A DNA stretch of 64,000 nt from assembly GCF_014217215.1 (NCBI RefSeq), contig NZ_CP056080.1, positions 558,001-622,000 on the forward strand, written 5' to 3'. Below, piece after piece: positions 42,643-52,450 of the stretch. The stretch's first letter is position 1; every line of letters begins with the position of its first letter. Below the pieces are notes generated by a model that had not been told where the DNA came from, did no database searches, and worked only from the letters and a program-made list of their open reading frames with translations. This DNA is from Rothia nasimurium (lineage in GTDB: Bacteria; Actinomycetota; Actinomycetes; Actinomycetales; Micrococcaceae). The position numbers and the translations under genes are program-made.

Positions 42643-43269
42643 GGTTTCAGTCTAGCTTTTACCGGCTCCCGGCGCAGGGTCTGGAACCGCATGGTGAGAG
42701 GGAGCTTCTCACCGGTGGTAGCCAGCGCATAGCCTTTTTCAGAGCGGACGGGTGCGCCATCAGCAACTAGTGCCCAGTCGGCGCCCAGCTCGGGGGCGTA
42801 GGTATCCCCTGGAATCTCAGTCTCAAAGAGGGTGCGCTCCACCCGGGCCACCTGCCTACCCGCTACTCCTGGTAGATCGGTGCGGTGTAGGGCCTCGGCG
42901 TAGAGGGAGCCGCCGCCAATGACCCAGTAGGTGGGGGCGTCCGGTGCTAAACTCTGCGCCGCCCCCAAAGCCGCATCGAGAGAGGGTGCCCAGACAGCAC
43001 CGTCCTTTTCTTCAACCTGCGAGACAGAATGCGTAATCACAAGATTGAGCCGCCCTGGCAGGGGGGCGGAAGCGAGGAGGGCAAGACTCCCAGGTCACCC
43101 GGCCCATAACGACCGGGGCGCCCAGAGTCAAGGTCTTGAAATGGGCTAGGTCCTCGGGGGCATACCAGGGCATATCGCCGTTACGGCCAATCACCCCGTT
43201 GCCCGCCTGCGCCCAGATAGCTGCTAGCTCGGGCAGGGTACCCGAGCCGCTTACCCGCTCACCGTTCAC
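42639..43269 (-). pseudogene. folA: Dihydrofolate reductase with one-base frameshift
   Basis: Reading from GTG 43269 (AGGAG 6 bases upstream) gives DHFR residues [19 protein letters not shown] and [17 protein letters not shown], then leaves frame. The minus strand has six C at 43061-43066 where five would restore [15 protein letters not shown] and the rest (YWVIGGGSLYAEAL) to a stop at 42639. The enzyme is essential with thyA, so the extra base may be a sequencing error in the homopolymer, a true knockout with another DHFR elsewhere, or a slippage-corrected gene. Between thyA and asd. Confidence 0.85.
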
Positions 43270-43285
43270 GCTCAACTCCTTGGCC

Positions 43286-44107
43286 CTAGACCGCAATTGG
43301 GGCCTTAATGAGGGGGTGGTGGCGGTAATCTACCAGCTCAAAGTCCTCAAACTCGTAGTCAAAAATTGAGGGCTTCTTATTCTTAATGCGCAGGCGCGGG
43401 TAGGGGTAGGGCTCGCGCGACAGCTGCTCGGTAACCTGCTCGTAGTGGTTAGAGTAGATGTGGCAATCCCCGCCGGTCCAGACAAACTCACCGGGCACCA
43501 TACCCACCTCTTCAGCAATCAGCTGGGTCAGCAGGGCATAGGAGGCAATGTTGAAGGGTACGCCCAGGAACATATCGGCAGACCGCTGGTAGAGCTGGCA
43601 GGAGAGCTCCTTCTGGCCGTCCTCCCGGGTCTTTACGTAGAACTGGAAGAGGGCATGGCAGGGCGGCAGCGCCATGTCGTCAACCCCAGCCGGGTTCCAA
43701 GCAGAGACAATATGACGGCGGGAATCGGGGTTGTTCTTGAGCGAGTCAAGCACCTTGGCAATCTGGTCGATGGTCTGGCCGTCACCGGCCGGCCAGGAGC
43801 GCCACTGCACCCCGTAGACCGGGCCCAGTTCGCCGTCCTCGTCCGCCCACTCATCCCAGATAGTCACGCCGCGCTCCTGCAACCAGCGTACGTTGGACTC
43901 CCCGCGCAGGAACCAGAGCAGCTCAATAACCACCGACTTGAAGTGCACCTTCTTGGTGGTAATCAGCGGAAAACTCTCAGATAAGTCAAAGCGCATCTGA
44001 CGGCCGAAGACGCTTCTGGTGCCGGTGCCGGTGCGGTCGGCTTTCTCGTCGCCGGTCGCCATAATCTCGTGCAGCAGGTCTTCGTAGGGGGTAGGAATAA
44101 CAGTCAT
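43286..44107 (-). CDS. thyA: Thymidylate synthase ThyA
   Basis: Makes dTMP from dUMP using methylenetetrahydrofolate, giving dihydrofolate for DHFR next door. 273 residues from ATG 44107 ([16 protein letters not shown]). Active-site Cys in [11 protein letters not shown], dUMP contacts [17 protein letters not shown] and [10 protein letters not shown]-terminus IKAPIAV as required for the folate cap. Seven bases after the NUDIX gene. Confidence 0.97.
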   Translation of the reverse strand: MTVIPTPYEDLLHEIMATGDEKADRTGTGTRSVFGRQMRFDLSESFPLITTKKVHFKSVVIELLWFLRGESNVRWLQERGVTIWDEWADEDGELGPVYGVQWRSWPAGDGQTIDQIAKVLDSLKNNPDSRRHIVSAWNPAGVDDMALPPCHALFQFYVKTREDGQKELSCQLYQRSADMFLGVPFNIASYALLTQLIAEEVGMVPGEFVWTGGDCHIYSNHYEQVTEQLSREPYPYPRLRIKNKKPSIFDYEFEDFELVDYRHHPLIKAPIAV

Positions 44108-44114
44108 ATCTTCT

Positions 44115-45116
44115 TTAATCGTCAAAAGGCTTAATTTGTTCCAGCGACACCACGGTCTTGGGGTGGGCCACAGACACCTGCAAGACCCACATCTCCCCGG
44201 GTTTGAGGTAGGGGTCATGCAGGGGCAGATGGGGGCGTAGCTGCTTATTCAGGTGCTCTCCCAGAACCTCAAGGACAGTGGGTAACACCGGGCGGTGGGT
44301 GCAGAGCATAACCGACTTATCCCGCTTCTCAAAGAGAGACTCGACCACCTTACGGGCGTGCTTGGGCGCTCGGGCATGGTGGGCTTCGGTCAGGGCCCGC
44401 TTCTCCTTGATGGAAATGCCAGAGGCCTTCGAATAGGGGTAGACCGTCTGCATGCAGCGCACCCAGGGAGAGGAAACGATGCGTTCGGGCTGCCAGGCCT
44501 CCAGCAGGCGTCCTACCGCCAGTGCCTGGCGCTTGCCGGTAGCCGCAAGTGAGCGCTCGCCTTCGGCCCCGGCCCAGCTGGCGCGCGGTTTGGCCTTGGC
44601 ATGGCGGACGATAATCACCGGGCGGGTGCGCAGGTTCTGCGCGTGGGCCAGGGCCAGCAGGGCGTCGAGGGGCTCTTTGTCGATGGCGTTGGTGAGCATG
44701 GTGCGGGCCTGTTTGGGAGTGACCCAGCGCAGCTCGTCCACTTCGCCCTCATCGGCAACGGCTTTTTGCCCGGCGGGTGCTTCGGCTGCCCAGTAGTAGA
44801 CCTCCTTGGGCTTGCCCTTGACCTCGTAGGCGGTCACCGCCAGAGGGGCGCCGAGGGTGACGTTGAGCCCGACCTCTTCACGGATTTCCCGGATGGCGGT
44901 TTCGGGCAGGGTTTCGCCGGGGTCCTGCTTGCCCTTGGGCCAGGACCAGTCATCGTAGCGGGGGCGGTGGATGATGAGGACCTGCACCTGGTCGTGGTGC
45001 CAGCGCCAGATGATGGCGCCTGCTGCGTTGACAGCTACCCGGTTGTGGGGGCCCCGGCTGAGCGAGAGCGCTCCGTCGTGGGTGTGGGCGGCGTAGAAGG
45101 TCTCGGTGTGCGGCAT
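44115..45116 (-). CDS. NUDIX hydrolase fused to histidine phosphatase (MutT1-like)
   Basis: 333 residues. Residues about 25-150 form a NUDIX domain with box [23 protein letters not shown] shortened as G-K-Q-D-P-G...R-E-I-R-E-E-V-G-L; residues about 165-310 form a SixA-type RHG phosphatase ([24 protein letters not shown]). Same architecture and ppk neighbourhood as mycobacterial MutT1, which hydrolyses diadenosine polyphosphates and 8-oxo-GTP. Role here inferred from that. Confidence 0.92.
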   Translation of the reverse strand: MPHTETFYAAHTHDGALSLSRGPHNRVAVNAAGAIIWRWHHDQVQVLIIHRPRYDDWSWPKGKQDPGETLPETAIREIREEVGLNVTLGAPLAVTAYEVKGKPKEVYYWAAEAPAGQKAVADEGEVDELRWVTPKQARTMLTNAIDKEPLDALLALAHAQNLRTRPVIIVRHAKAKPRASWAGAEGERSLAATGKRQALAVGRLLEAWQPERIVSSPWVRCMQTVYPYSKASGISIKEKRALTEAHHARAPKHARKVVESLFEKRDKSVMLCTHRPVLPTVLEVLGEHLNKQLRPHLPLHDPYLKPGEMWVLQVSVAHPKTVVSLEQIKPFDD

Positions 45117-45150
45117 GTGGGAAGCTCCATGGGGGTGGGGCGGGCATTGA

Positions 45151-45191
45151 GAATGTCCTTGAGTTAACCGAATGTTAACCCAAGGACATTC
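45151..45191. repeat. 18-bp near-perfect inverted repeat between ppk and NUDIX genes
   Basis: GAATGTCCTTGAGTTAAC (45151-45168), loop CGAAT, then its complement (45174-45191) with one mismatch. The centre read on the minus strand is GTTAAC-ATTCG-GTTAAC, an 11-base direct repeat like PhoP/RegX3-type boxes. No T-run, so not a standard terminator; either a regulator site or an mRNA hairpin. Confidence 0.7.
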
Positions 45192-45242
45192 TATGCCCCT
45201 TAGCTGTGAGCGGTGGACAAGGCGCGGATGTCTGCGCCCGGC

Positions 45243-47471
45243 TTAGGCTCGCTTGTTGCGTTTCTGGTCGCGGCTAGCCAGGTAGTAGGCCTGCACATCG
45301 CGCAGGGGTGAGCCGTCGGCTGCCAGGTGGTGGCGTTCCCAGGTGCCGTCTGACCCCAGGTGCCAGTTGCTGGTTTTCTCTGAGAGGTAGTTGTCGAACA
45401 TCTCTAGCAGGTACTTGATGTGGGCTTCTGCCTTCACATGCACCAGGGCTTCAACACGGCGGTCGAGGTTGCGGTGCATCATGTCTGCTGAACCGATGTA
45501 GACCTTGGGGGTTCCGGCGTTTTCGAAGGTGAAGACGCGGGAGTGCTCGAGGAAGCGGCCCAGGACTGAACGCACCTTGATGTTCTCGGAGAGACCGGGG
45601 ACGCCGGGGCGCAGGGCACAGATACCGCGAACGACCACGTTGACCTCAACCCCTGCCTGGGAGGCGCGGTAGAGGGAGTCGATGATGGCCTCATCGACCA
45701 TGGAGTTGCACTTGATCTGAATCTTGGCGGCGTGGCCCGCGCGCTTGTGCTCGATTTCCTTGTTGATGTTGTCAATCAGGCCCGAGCGCAGGGAGCGGGG
45801 GGCAACCAGTAGCTGCTTGTAGGTGGTCTTCGGGGCGTAGCCGGAGAGCTGGTTGAAGAGACGAGAGACGTCCTCACCGATTTGCGGGTCGCATGTGATA
45901 AGGCCGAGGTCCTCGTAGAAGCGGGCGGTGGAGGGGTGGTAGTTGCCGGTGCCGATGTGGCAGTAGCGGCGCAGCCCGTCCGCTTCTTTACGCACGACCA
46001 GGGAGAGCTTGCAGTGGGTCTTGAGACCCACGATGCCGTAGACCACGTGCACGCCCGCACGTTCCAGTTTGCGGGCCCAGTTGATGTTGGCGGCCTCGTC
46101 GAAACGGGCCTTAATCTCAACCAGGGCTAGCACCTGCTTACCGGCTTCCGCTGCCTCGATAAGGGCGTCCACGATGGGGGAATCGCCGGAGGTGCGGTAG
46201 AGGGTCTGCTTAATAGCCAGGACGGAGGGGTCGGCAGCTGCCTGCTCCAGGAAGGCCTGCACACTGGTCGCAAAGGAGTCGTAGGGGTGGTGCAGGAGCA
46301 CATCGTGGTCGCGGGTTGCGGTAAAGACATCGGCTGCCTTGGAGGTCTCGTTGGCGTTGAGCCAGCGGGAGGTGTGGGCGATGTGCTTGGGGTAGTGCAG
46401 GGCCGGGCGGTTGGTCTTGGCGATATCAGACAGGCCACGCAGGTCGAGGGGGGCGGGGAGCTTGTAGACCTCGTGCTCATCGATGCGCAGCTCTGAAACG
46501 AGCAGGTCAAGGATGGTGGGGTTGATGGTGTCTTCAACCTCCAGACGCACCGGGGGGCCGAAGCGGCGGCGTAGCAGCTCGGTTTCTAGGGCCTTGAGCA
46601 GGTTCTCGGCGTCGTCTTCTTCAACTTCAAGATCCTCGTTGCGGGTCACACGGAAGGCGTGATGTTCCACGACCTCCATGCCGGGGAAGAGCATGTCGAG
46701 GTGCTCGGCGATGATGACCTCGAGGGGAATGAAGCGGACCTCACCCGAGGAGGACTTGACCGAGCGGGCACCGTCTACCGCCACCATGCGCTCGATGGTT
46801 TCGGGCATCTTTAGGCGGGCGAAGAGCTCCTTGCCGGTCTGGGGGTTACGGACGATGACGGCCAGGTTGAGCGACAGGCCAGAAATGTAGGGGAAGGGGT
46901 GGGCCGGGTCAACAGCCAGGGGAGTGAGCACGGGGAAGAGCTGGGCACGGAAGAAGCGAGAGAGGCGCTCCTGCTCTGCTGATGAGAGGTCTGCCCAGCC
47001 GACGATACGGATGTTTTCCTTTTCCAGTTCGGGGTAGACCTGCTCATGGAAGACCCTGGCCTGACGCTCCTGCAGGGCGTGGGCGGCCTCGGAGATTTCT
47101 TCCATCTGTTCTTCGGGGGAGAGCCCGGCTGCTGAGGGCACGGCTATGCCGGTGGCAATGCGGCGCTTGAGGCCGGCCACGCGTACCATGAAGAACTCGT
47201 CCAGGTTGCTGGTGACGATGGAGAGGAAGTTCAGGCGCTCTAGCAGGTAGAGGTTGGGGTCTTCGGCCAGTTCGAGCACTCGGGTGTTGAACTCGAGCCA
47301 GCTGATTTCGCGGTCAAGGAAGCGGTCGCTGCCGAAATCGCCCTCGAGGTTGGGCTGCTTGATTTTTTCGCCCACGTCGATACGGTCTACGCGGGTTTCG
47401 GCGCGTTCGAGCTTGTTAATATCGCCGTTGATATGGGGGTGGGCCGAGGTTTCTGCCGGTGTGGTGGTCAT
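45243..47471 (-). CDS. ppk: Polyphosphate kinase 1
   Basis: Reversibly makes inorganic polyphosphate from ATP. 742 residues, with the PPK1 N-terminal [19 protein letters not shown], middle domain, and the autophosphorylated His in [22 protein letters not shown] (kept shorter here as [10 protein letters not shown]). C-terminal [17 protein letters not shown] present. First gene of the ppk-NUDIX-thyA-dfr-asd-gntR run. Confidence 0.96.
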   Translation of the reverse strand: MTTTPAETSAHPHINGDINKLERAETRVDRIDVGEKIKQPNLEGDFGSDRFLDREISWLEFNTRVLELAEDPNLYLLERLNFLSIVTSNLDEFFMVRVAGLKRRIATGIAVPSAAGLSPEEQMEEISEAAHALQERQARVFHEQVYPELEKENIRIVGWADLSSAEQERLSRFFRAQLFPVLTPLAVDPAHPFPYISGLSLNLAVIVRNPQTGKELFARLKMPETIERMVAVDGARSVKSSSGEVRFIPLEVIIAEHLDMLFPGMEVVEHHAFRVTRNEDLEVEEDDAENLLKALETELLRRRFGPPVRLEVEDTINPTILDLLVSELRIDEHEVYKLPAPLDLRGLSDIAKTNRPALHYPKHIAHTSRWLNANETSKAADVFTATRDHDVLLHHPYDSFATSVQAFLEQAAADPSVLAIKQTLYRTSGDSPIVDALIEAAEAGKQVLALVEIKARFDEAANINWARKLERAGVHVVYGIVGLKTHCKLSLVVRKEADGLRRYCHIGTGNYHPSTARFYEDLGLITCDPQIGEDVSRLFNQLSGYAPKTTYKQLLVAPRSLRSGLIDNINKEIEHKRAGHAAKIQIKCNSMVDEAIIDSLYRASQAGVEVNVVVRGICALRPGVPGLSENIKVRSVLGRFLEHSRVFTFENAGTPKVYIGSADMMHRNLDRRVEALVHVKAEAHIKYLLEMFDNYLSEKTSNWHLGSDGTWERHHLAADGSPLRDVQAYYLASRDQKRNKRA

Positions 47472-47506
47472 GGTGTGCCTTTCAATGCGAGGGGCGGTGG
47501 TAAAGG

Positions 47507-48478
47507 TTAGGGGTGGGCAGGTGCGTACTGTCGGTCGATGGTGAGGGGGGTAAAGCTGAGGGAGCAGTAGAGGGCTACAGCGTCGGTGTTGTCGGCATCG
47601 ACATAGAGGACGATGCGGTCAAGGGGCGTGCCGGACTCGTCGGTAGCCCCGGCTAGGTAGGCCATACCGGCTAGGGTCAGAGCCTTCCCCAGTCCCTTAC
47701 CCTGCCAGGTGGGGGCGATGCCCACCGCATAGACTTCCCCTTCGGGACGCTCACCCTGGCCGGTAGGAATCTTGGTCCAATGGAAGCCTGCCAGCTGCCC
47801 GTCCTTTTCTACCGCCAGGAAGAACCCTTCTGCCCGGAACCAGTCAGAGTCGGTGCGGGCCGCAAGGTCATCGAGGGTTAGCCGACCCTGCTCAGGGTGG
47901 TGGGCAAAGGCCTGGGTATTGACCTGCACCCAGGCCTCAGCCAGGTCGGGGGTATAGGTGGTCAGCGTTAGGCCAGGGGGGAGGGGGCGGTCCTGGGCAG
48001 CGGCGCGGACGCTCGCCCGTGCCTCATCGGTCAGGGCCAGACCCAGCTTGTAGAGTTCGCGGGTAGAGCGCCAGCCCAGCTTATCGGCCAGGTGGGTTGC
48101 CGCCTGCAGTGCAGGGCTAGACGTATCAGAACCACCGTGTATCCAGGCCCGAAGCGGCTCTTCACTGGCAGCCTCAACCGCCGCGCCTATTAGGGCCGAG
48201 CCAAGGCCCTGGCCACGGGCCTCGGGGGCAACAGCGGCCTCCAACACCCAGAGCTCACCTTCTCTCACCAGGGCCGCAAAACCTAGGGGCGCACCAGCCT
48301 GCCGGGCCTCAAAAAGCCGCACACCGGCGTCCGCCCCCGCAGCTGCCTTGCGCAGCTCAACAAAGGTCTGCTCAGAAAAGGGGGAGGCGCCGTCCTGCTG
48401 CCGGGCCAGCTCAGCCAACCGCTCAAAATCAGCTAGCACAACACCCGAAACCTTGGGTGAAATAATTTCATAGACCAC
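47507..48478 (-). CDS. mshD: Mycothiol synthase MshD
   Basis: Acetylates Cys-GlcN-Ins in the last step of mycothiol synthesis. 323 residues, two GNAT domains: first with [15 protein letters not shown] near 87, second with [20 protein letters not shown] near 257. Beside a GlnR-type regulator as in other actinobacteria. Confidence 0.95.
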   Translation of the reverse strand: MVYEIISPKVSGVVLADFERLAELARQQDGASPFSEQTFVELRKAAAGADAGVRLFEARQAGAPLGFAALVREGELWVLEAAVAPEARGQGLGSALIGAAVEAASEEPLRAWIHGGSDTSSPALQAATHLADKLGWRSTRELYKLGLALTDEARASVRAAAQDRPLPPGLTLTTYTPDLAEAWVQVNTQAFAHHPEQGRLTLDDLAARTDSDWFRAEGFFLAVEKDGQLAGFHWTKIPTGQGERPEGEVYAVGIAPTWQGKGLGKALTLAGMAYLAGATDESGTPLDRIVLYVDADNTDAVALYCSLSFTPLTIDRQYAPAHP

Positions 48479-48513
48479 ACGCGCCTCCTACACACATCGC
48501 AGCTCCTCTAAGC

Positions 48514-49206
48514 CTACCTAGAATCCGACCGCGCCGAGTTAAAGCTATACCCCACATTGCGAACCGTCGTAATCAACTGCTCATTGTCAGGGCCCAGCTT
48601 CGACCGCAGACGACGAATATGCACATCAACCGTGCGCGTACCACCGTAGTAGTCATAACCCCACACCTCAGAGAGAAGCTGGGCTCGCGTAAAAACCCGC
48701 CCGGGGTGCTGCACCAAAAACTTCAGCAACTCAAACTCTTTATAGGTCAGGTTCAGAGGCGAACCCTGCAAACGCGCCGAATACGAGGCCTCATCCACCG
48801 TGATACCACCGGCCCGAATGACCGTGCTCTCAGGCTCAGCCTCCGCAGCCACATGCGTCGTCAACAACCTCAAACGGGCCTCAAGCTCAGCCGGACCCAC
48901 CGACTCAAGCACGATATCGTCCACCATCCAGTGCGGCGCCACCGCAGCCATACCGCCCTCGGTAAGCACCATCAACAGCGGCGTAGTAAAACCAGACCCC
49001 TTCAACAACTGGGCACAGTTACGGGCCGCAACCAACTGCTCACGGGCATCAACCAAGACCACATCGGGCCCCGCAGCCTGCACCATCGGAGCAGAAGCCC
49101 CCAACGGCAGAATAGACAGCTGATGAGCCAACAACCCCAGCGACTGAGTGACATCAGCGCCATCGGTCGCAGAATCACTCAATACGACAATATGCAGCAC
49201 GCTCAT
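48514..49206 (-). CDS. GlnR-like OmpR-family response regulator
   Basis: 230 residues from ATG 49206 (MSVLHIVVLSDSA), with GGGAG upstream. The receiver-like half keeps only VVLVDARE where phospho-acceptor domains have the acidic pocket, as in atypical actinobacterial GlnR. The C-terminal winged helix is canonical (LNLTYKEFELLKFLVQHPG, SEVWGYDYYGGTRTVDVHIR). GlnR homologues control nitrogen assimilation; the adjacency to mshD is conserved. Confidence 0.88.
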   Translation of the reverse strand: MSVLHIVVLSDSATDGADVTQSLGLLAHQLSILPLGASAPMVQAAGPDVVLVDAREQLVAARNCAQLLKGSGFTTPLLMVLTEGGMAAVAPHWMVDDIVLESVGPAELEARLRLLTTHVAAEAEPESTVIRAGGITVDEASYSARLQGSPLNLTYKEFELLKFLVQHPGRVFTRAQLLSEVWGYDYYGGTRTVDVHIRRLRSKLGPDNEQLITTVRNVGYSFNSARSDSR

Positions 49207-49349
49207 ACACTCCCTTGAACAGGTCAACTCAAGCACCAGTATAAAACGCACGCCACAGACGTTGATAAACAGGTTCGTAATACGGGAAGATAAGAAGGAC
49301 GCCGGCACCCACACCACCGGCCCACCACACACCGAGATGAAATCCCAGA

Positions 49350-50102
49350 GTGACTACTAAAGATCCCACCCACACCCGAGCTATCCGCACCTTCGTCCCC
49401 GAGCTCACCAAGCTCCGCCGAGCCCGACAGAAAACCGTCTACGAAGGGCCCATCGGGCGTATCGGCACAACCCGCCGTTCTCGCTACACACTGGTGGCAC
49501 TCTCAGCCCTCATCACCCTCATAGCCCTGGTCATCACCGCAGCTACCTCACCCGACCTCGCAGCACTCGCCGGGTTGGGCGCCGTCCTTCTCATCGCCGG
49601 CGGCTGGCCCGCAGCCACCGGCATCGCCGAACTACGCGGCCGCCGCCGCATCACCTCCCACTCCGTCATCGTGCTGATATCGGGCGTAGCCTCCCTGCTC
49701 TACTCCTGGCTCAACCCCGGCAGTTCCCCCCTGACCTTCCTGCCCGCTATCGCAGCGGTGGGCGTGGTCGCAAGCTTCATGGCAGAACTAGCCCGCGGCG
49801 AAGGCGCTGTGGGGCGCCTGGAGTCGGTCATTAGCTGCGTCTCGGGTGTGCTCGCCTCGGTATCGGTAGCAGGCTGGGTGGGTCTAGCCATCCTTGCCAG
49901 GGACGTTGAAACCGCCTATCCCGTCATCACCATCGGCCTGGCCGTCGGCCTGCTGCTGGGTCTTATCGGCATCCGGGTTGTCTCGGCAGGCCCCAAGGAG
50001 GGGCCCCGCCGCGGCGCCGTCACCCTGGGCGTAACACCCGTAGCATTTATCGGCGTCATCGCCTATGTGTGTGCGACTTTCCTCACGCACGTGGTAGGGT
50101 AG
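49350..50102 (+). CDS. Unknown membrane protein, about six helices
   Basis: 250 residues, GTG start (VTTKDPTHTRAIRTFVPELT). A basic N-terminus then helices at about 47-65, 70-90, 103-120, 125-145, 158-185, 190-210 and 225-248. No recognised family. Divergent from the glnR-like gene and followed 4 bases later by a 37-residue membrane peptide gene. Confidence 0.75.
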   Translation: MTTKDPTHTRAIRTFVPELTKLRRARQKTVYEGPIGRIGTTRRSRYTLVALSALITLIALVITAATSPDLAALAGLGAVLLIAGGWPAATGIAELRGRRRITSHSVIVLISGVASLLYSWLNPGSSPLTFLPAIAAVGVVASFMAELARGEGAVGRLESVISCVSGVLASVSVAGWVGLAILARDVETAYPVITIGLAVGLLLGLIGIRVVSAGPKEGPRRGAVTLGVTPVAFIGVIAYVCATFLTHVVG

Positions 50103-50106
50103 CCGT

Positions 50107-50220
50107 ATGAGTATTCTTGCACTTGAAATTTTCTTCCTCGTCCTTCTGGGCCTGGCAGGTCTGGCTATCTTCACCTGCATCGGTTTCGTACTCACCGGCC
50201 TCTTCCGCGGCCAGAAGTAA
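50107..50220 (+). CDS. Single-helix membrane peptide, 37 aa
   Basis: ATG 50107 to TAA 50220. MSILALEIFFLVLLGLAGLA starts a helix that runs to about residue 31 and ends in FRGQK. Four bases after the stop of the multi-helix membrane gene and directly before a terminator, so it looks like a real last cistron rather than chance. Unknown function; could be a small subunit of the upstream protein. Confidence 0.6.
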   Translation: MSILALEIFFLVLLGLAGLAIFTCIGFVLTGLFRGQK

Positions 50221-50241
50221 GCAACCCACAGGCCTCTTAAC

Positions 50242-50282
50242 ACCGGCCCCGCGCACTGTTGCGCGAGGGCCGGTTTTCTTTA
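50242..50282 (+). terminator. Terminator after membrane gene pair
   Basis: ACCGGCCC with GGGCCGGT plus an inner GCGC/GCGC, then TTTTCTTT. Confidence 0.88.
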
Positions 50283-50319
50283 TGCCCTAAAGCCTGACCA
50301 ACAGGGGAGTAGGAAAAGC

Positions 50320-50492
50320 GGGCGGCGGGGACGTCCCGGCAGACGACTGGCTGGGGCTGGCATGAATTGCAGTCGATGAGCGTCGAGATTCCGAGCGCGC
50401 GAGGAAAATAATCTCGGCGTGAATCTGGCGAGCTTGTGAGCCAGAGCGAACCAGCAAGAAGGTTAGTCGTCAGAGGGACGCCCCTGCCGCCC
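50320..50492. repeat. Long imperfect palindrome, family copy 3
   Basis: The outer 35-40 bases pair with few mismatches (GGGCGGCGGGGACGTCCC... at 50320 with ...GGGACGCCCCTGCCGCCC ending 50492; GACGACT with AGTCGTC). The centre holds GATTCCGAGCGCGCGAGGAA (as copy 1) and, on the other strand, GATTCACGCC, CTCACAAGC and CTGGTTCGCT (as copy 2). Non-coding. Confidence 0.75.
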
Positions 50493-50507
50493 GCACGTCT
50501 CCCGCAC

Positions 50508-50520
50508 TACACTGGTATGT
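50508..50520 (+). promoter_or_regulatory. -10 element, leaderless start of nitrobindin-like gene
   Basis: TACACT (50508-50513) ends 7 bases before ATG 50521; no ribosome-binding site. Confidence 0.45.
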
Positions 50521-51186
50521 ATGGCTATTGAAATTCCCACCAACCTTACCCCCGAACTCGTGCCCTTCTCCTGGCTGCTGGGCACCTGGGAGGGTACCGG
50601 CTCCCTCTGGTACGAGGGTTCAGAATCAACTCCCTTCGGGCAGATTATTACCTTCAGCCAGGACGGTCTGCCCTTCATTGAGTACCGCGCCGAGAGCTTC
50701 CTGCTCGATGACCAGGGCCAGAAGCTGCGCACCATCACCGTTGAGACCGGCTTCTGGCAGATTGACCGCCCCCAGATGGACGGCGACGTCGGCCCCGGCC
50801 TGGTACCTGCTGACGTGGTCCCGGTGCACCAGGACGCTGAGTCCGTTGAGTCCCTACGCAACGAGGACGGAGGCTTCAACCTGCTGGCTACCATCGCCCA
50901 CCCCGGCGGCCTGACCGAAAACTACGTGGGCATGATTAAAGGCCCGGTGGTGCGTATGCAGACCGGCAACATGCTCAAGGACGACATCACCAAGGACTAC
51001 GCCGGTTCCGTACGCCTCTGGGGCCTGGTCAACGGCAACCTCATGTGGGACTGGGAAACCGCTAACCCCGAAACCCGCAAGCTTGAGAAGCACGCTTCGG
51101 CTGAGCTGCGTAAGACCTCGTCCATGACCGGTGAAGACCTGGGCGCTACCATGTTCGGCGGCGAAAACCTTGCAGGTGACCAGTAG
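50521..51186 (+). CDS. FABP/nitrobindin-like heme-binding beta-barrel protein
   Basis: 221 residues of the DUF1794/THAP4 nitrobindin family. Motif LLGTWEGTGSLWYEG at about 19-33 (G-x-W-x-G-x-G) and a candidate proximal heme His in KLEKHASAEL near 190. Relatives isomerise peroxynitrite with a ferric heme. Stop overlaps the GTG of ygfZ by one base, so coupled. It carries an insert of about 25 residues (DGDVGPGLVPADVVP) compared with compact members. Confidence 0.85.
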   Translation: MAIEIPTNLTPELVPFSWLLGTWEGTGSLWYEGSESTPFGQIITFSQDGLPFIEYRAESFLLDDQGQKLRTITVETGFWQIDRPQMDGDVGPGLVPADVVPVHQDAESVESLRNEDGGFNLLATIAHPGGLTENYVGMIKGPVVRMQTGNMLKDDITKDYAGSVRLWGLVNGNLMWDWETANPETRKLEKHASAELRKTSSMTGEDLGATMFGGENLAGDQ

Positions 51187-52328
51187 TGACTGCCTACCAT
51201 AGCCCCCTGCTGTCTCGCCCGGGTGCTTTTGCGGCGTCCGGGGCGGACGCGGGGGTCGCTGCCCACTACGGCGACCCGGTTGCTGAGCAGCGGGCCCTGG
51301 CCCGCCGTACCCGGCTTGCCCTGGTTGACCACTCCAACCTGGGCGTGGTGACGGTTGCGGGCGAGGACCGCCTGAGCTGGCTGACCACCCTCTCAAGCCA
51401 GGTCCTAGCCGGGCTGGGGGAGGGGGACTCCACCGAGCTTCTTCTGCTGACCCCGCAGGGCCGCATCGAGTTCTCCGCCTTTGCTGTTGAGAAGGACGGC
51501 GCGGTCTGGCTGATTACTGAACGGGACCAGGCTGCGCCTCTGGCCGAGTATTTGAACCGCATGAAGTTCATGCTGCGCGTTGAGATTACCGACCGCACCG
51601 AAACCCACGCGGTGCTGGGGTCCACCCTTGACCCGCGCGAGGTTGATGGGGCGGACGCCGTGCTGGCAGGCGGCATTGTCTGGGCTGACCCCTGGAGCGC
51701 CGGTATTGCCCCCGGGGGCTACACCTACGCGTCCGCTGGGGAAGGCGAGCACCCGGCGTCCGCCTACCGCCGCTACCTGACCATCGTACCCGCCCACCGC
51801 CTGCTCGATGCGGTCGAGGGAGCCCAGCTGGCCGGGGTCTGGGCCGCTGAGGCTCTGCGCATTGAGGCCTGGCGCCCGCGCGTGGGCGTGGACTCCGATG
51901 AGAAGACCATCCCCCACGAGCTCGACCTGCTGCGTACCGCCGTGCACCTGGAGAAGGGCTGCTACAAGGGCCAGGAGACCGTTGCTCGCGTGCACAACCT
52001 GGGGCACCCGCCCCGCCGCCTAACCTTCCTCGACCTGGACGGCTCAGAGCACACCCTACCCGCTGCCGGTTCTGCCGTGATGAACGGCGAGAAGAAGGTA
52101 GGCACCATAACCTCGGTGGCCCTGCACCATGAAGCTGGGCCTATCGCCCTGGCCGTCCTGAAACGCTCGGTTGACCCCGCCGCCACCCTGCGCGTGGTGG
52201 ATGAGGGAGATACGGACGCCGACGGCAACCCCGCAACTAGCCAGTACGCTGCTGCTCAGACCGTGATTGTTGTTCCGGACGCCGGCCAGGTGGCAGGACG
52301 CCGGAACATGGGGGACTTTCTGCGCTAG
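51186..52328 (+). CDS. ygfZ: YgfZ/GcvT-domain folate-binding protein
   Basis: 380 residues; the hallmark K-G-C-Y-x-G-Q-E motif (EKGCYKGQETVARVHNLG) sits near residue 260. Family members use tetrahydrofolate in Fe-S cluster maintenance under oxidative stress. GTG start at 51186 shares its G with the previous stop. The gene contains several copies of GCGGACGCC-type words. Confidence 0.92.
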   Translation: MTAYHSPLLSRPGAFAASGADAGVAAHYGDPVAEQRALARRTRLALVDHSNLGVVTVAGEDRLSWLTTLSSQVLAGLGEGDSTELLLLTPQGRIEFSAFAVEKDGAVWLITERDQAAPLAEYLNRMKFMLRVEITDRTETHAVLGSTLDPREVDGADAVLAGGIVWADPWSAGIAPGGYTYASAGEGEHPASAYRRYLTIVPAHRLLDAVEGAQLAGVWAAEALRIEAWRPRVGVDSDEKTIPHELDLLRTAVHLEKGCYKGQETVARVHNLGHPPRRLTFLDLDGSEHTLPAAGSAVMNGEKKVGTITSVALHHEAGPIALAVLKRSVDPAATLRVVDEGDTDADGNPATSQYAAAQTVIVVPDAGQVAGRRNMGDFLR

Positions 52329-52393
52329 AGGTCTCTGATCCCGTACCACGGTAGACACGGCACAGACACGGTAAAACAAGTGCCCATAAAAAT

Positions 52394-52427
52394 GACTGCT
52401 TCCCCAAGAATTCTTGGGGAAGCAGTC
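52394..52427. terminator. Perfect palindromic terminator ygfZ / pfkA
   Basis: A 34-base perfect palindrome GACTGCTTCCCCAAGAA and complement, with A-run left and T right, between convergent genes. Confidence 0.88.
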
Positions 52428-52450
52428 GTTTCTAGTGTGAGGCGTGTGGC

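Noticed and set aside
42639-43040. Separate small gene starting [11 protein letters not shown]
   Set aside because: It is the C-terminal half of dihydrofolate reductase, in frame with the upstream half after removing one C.
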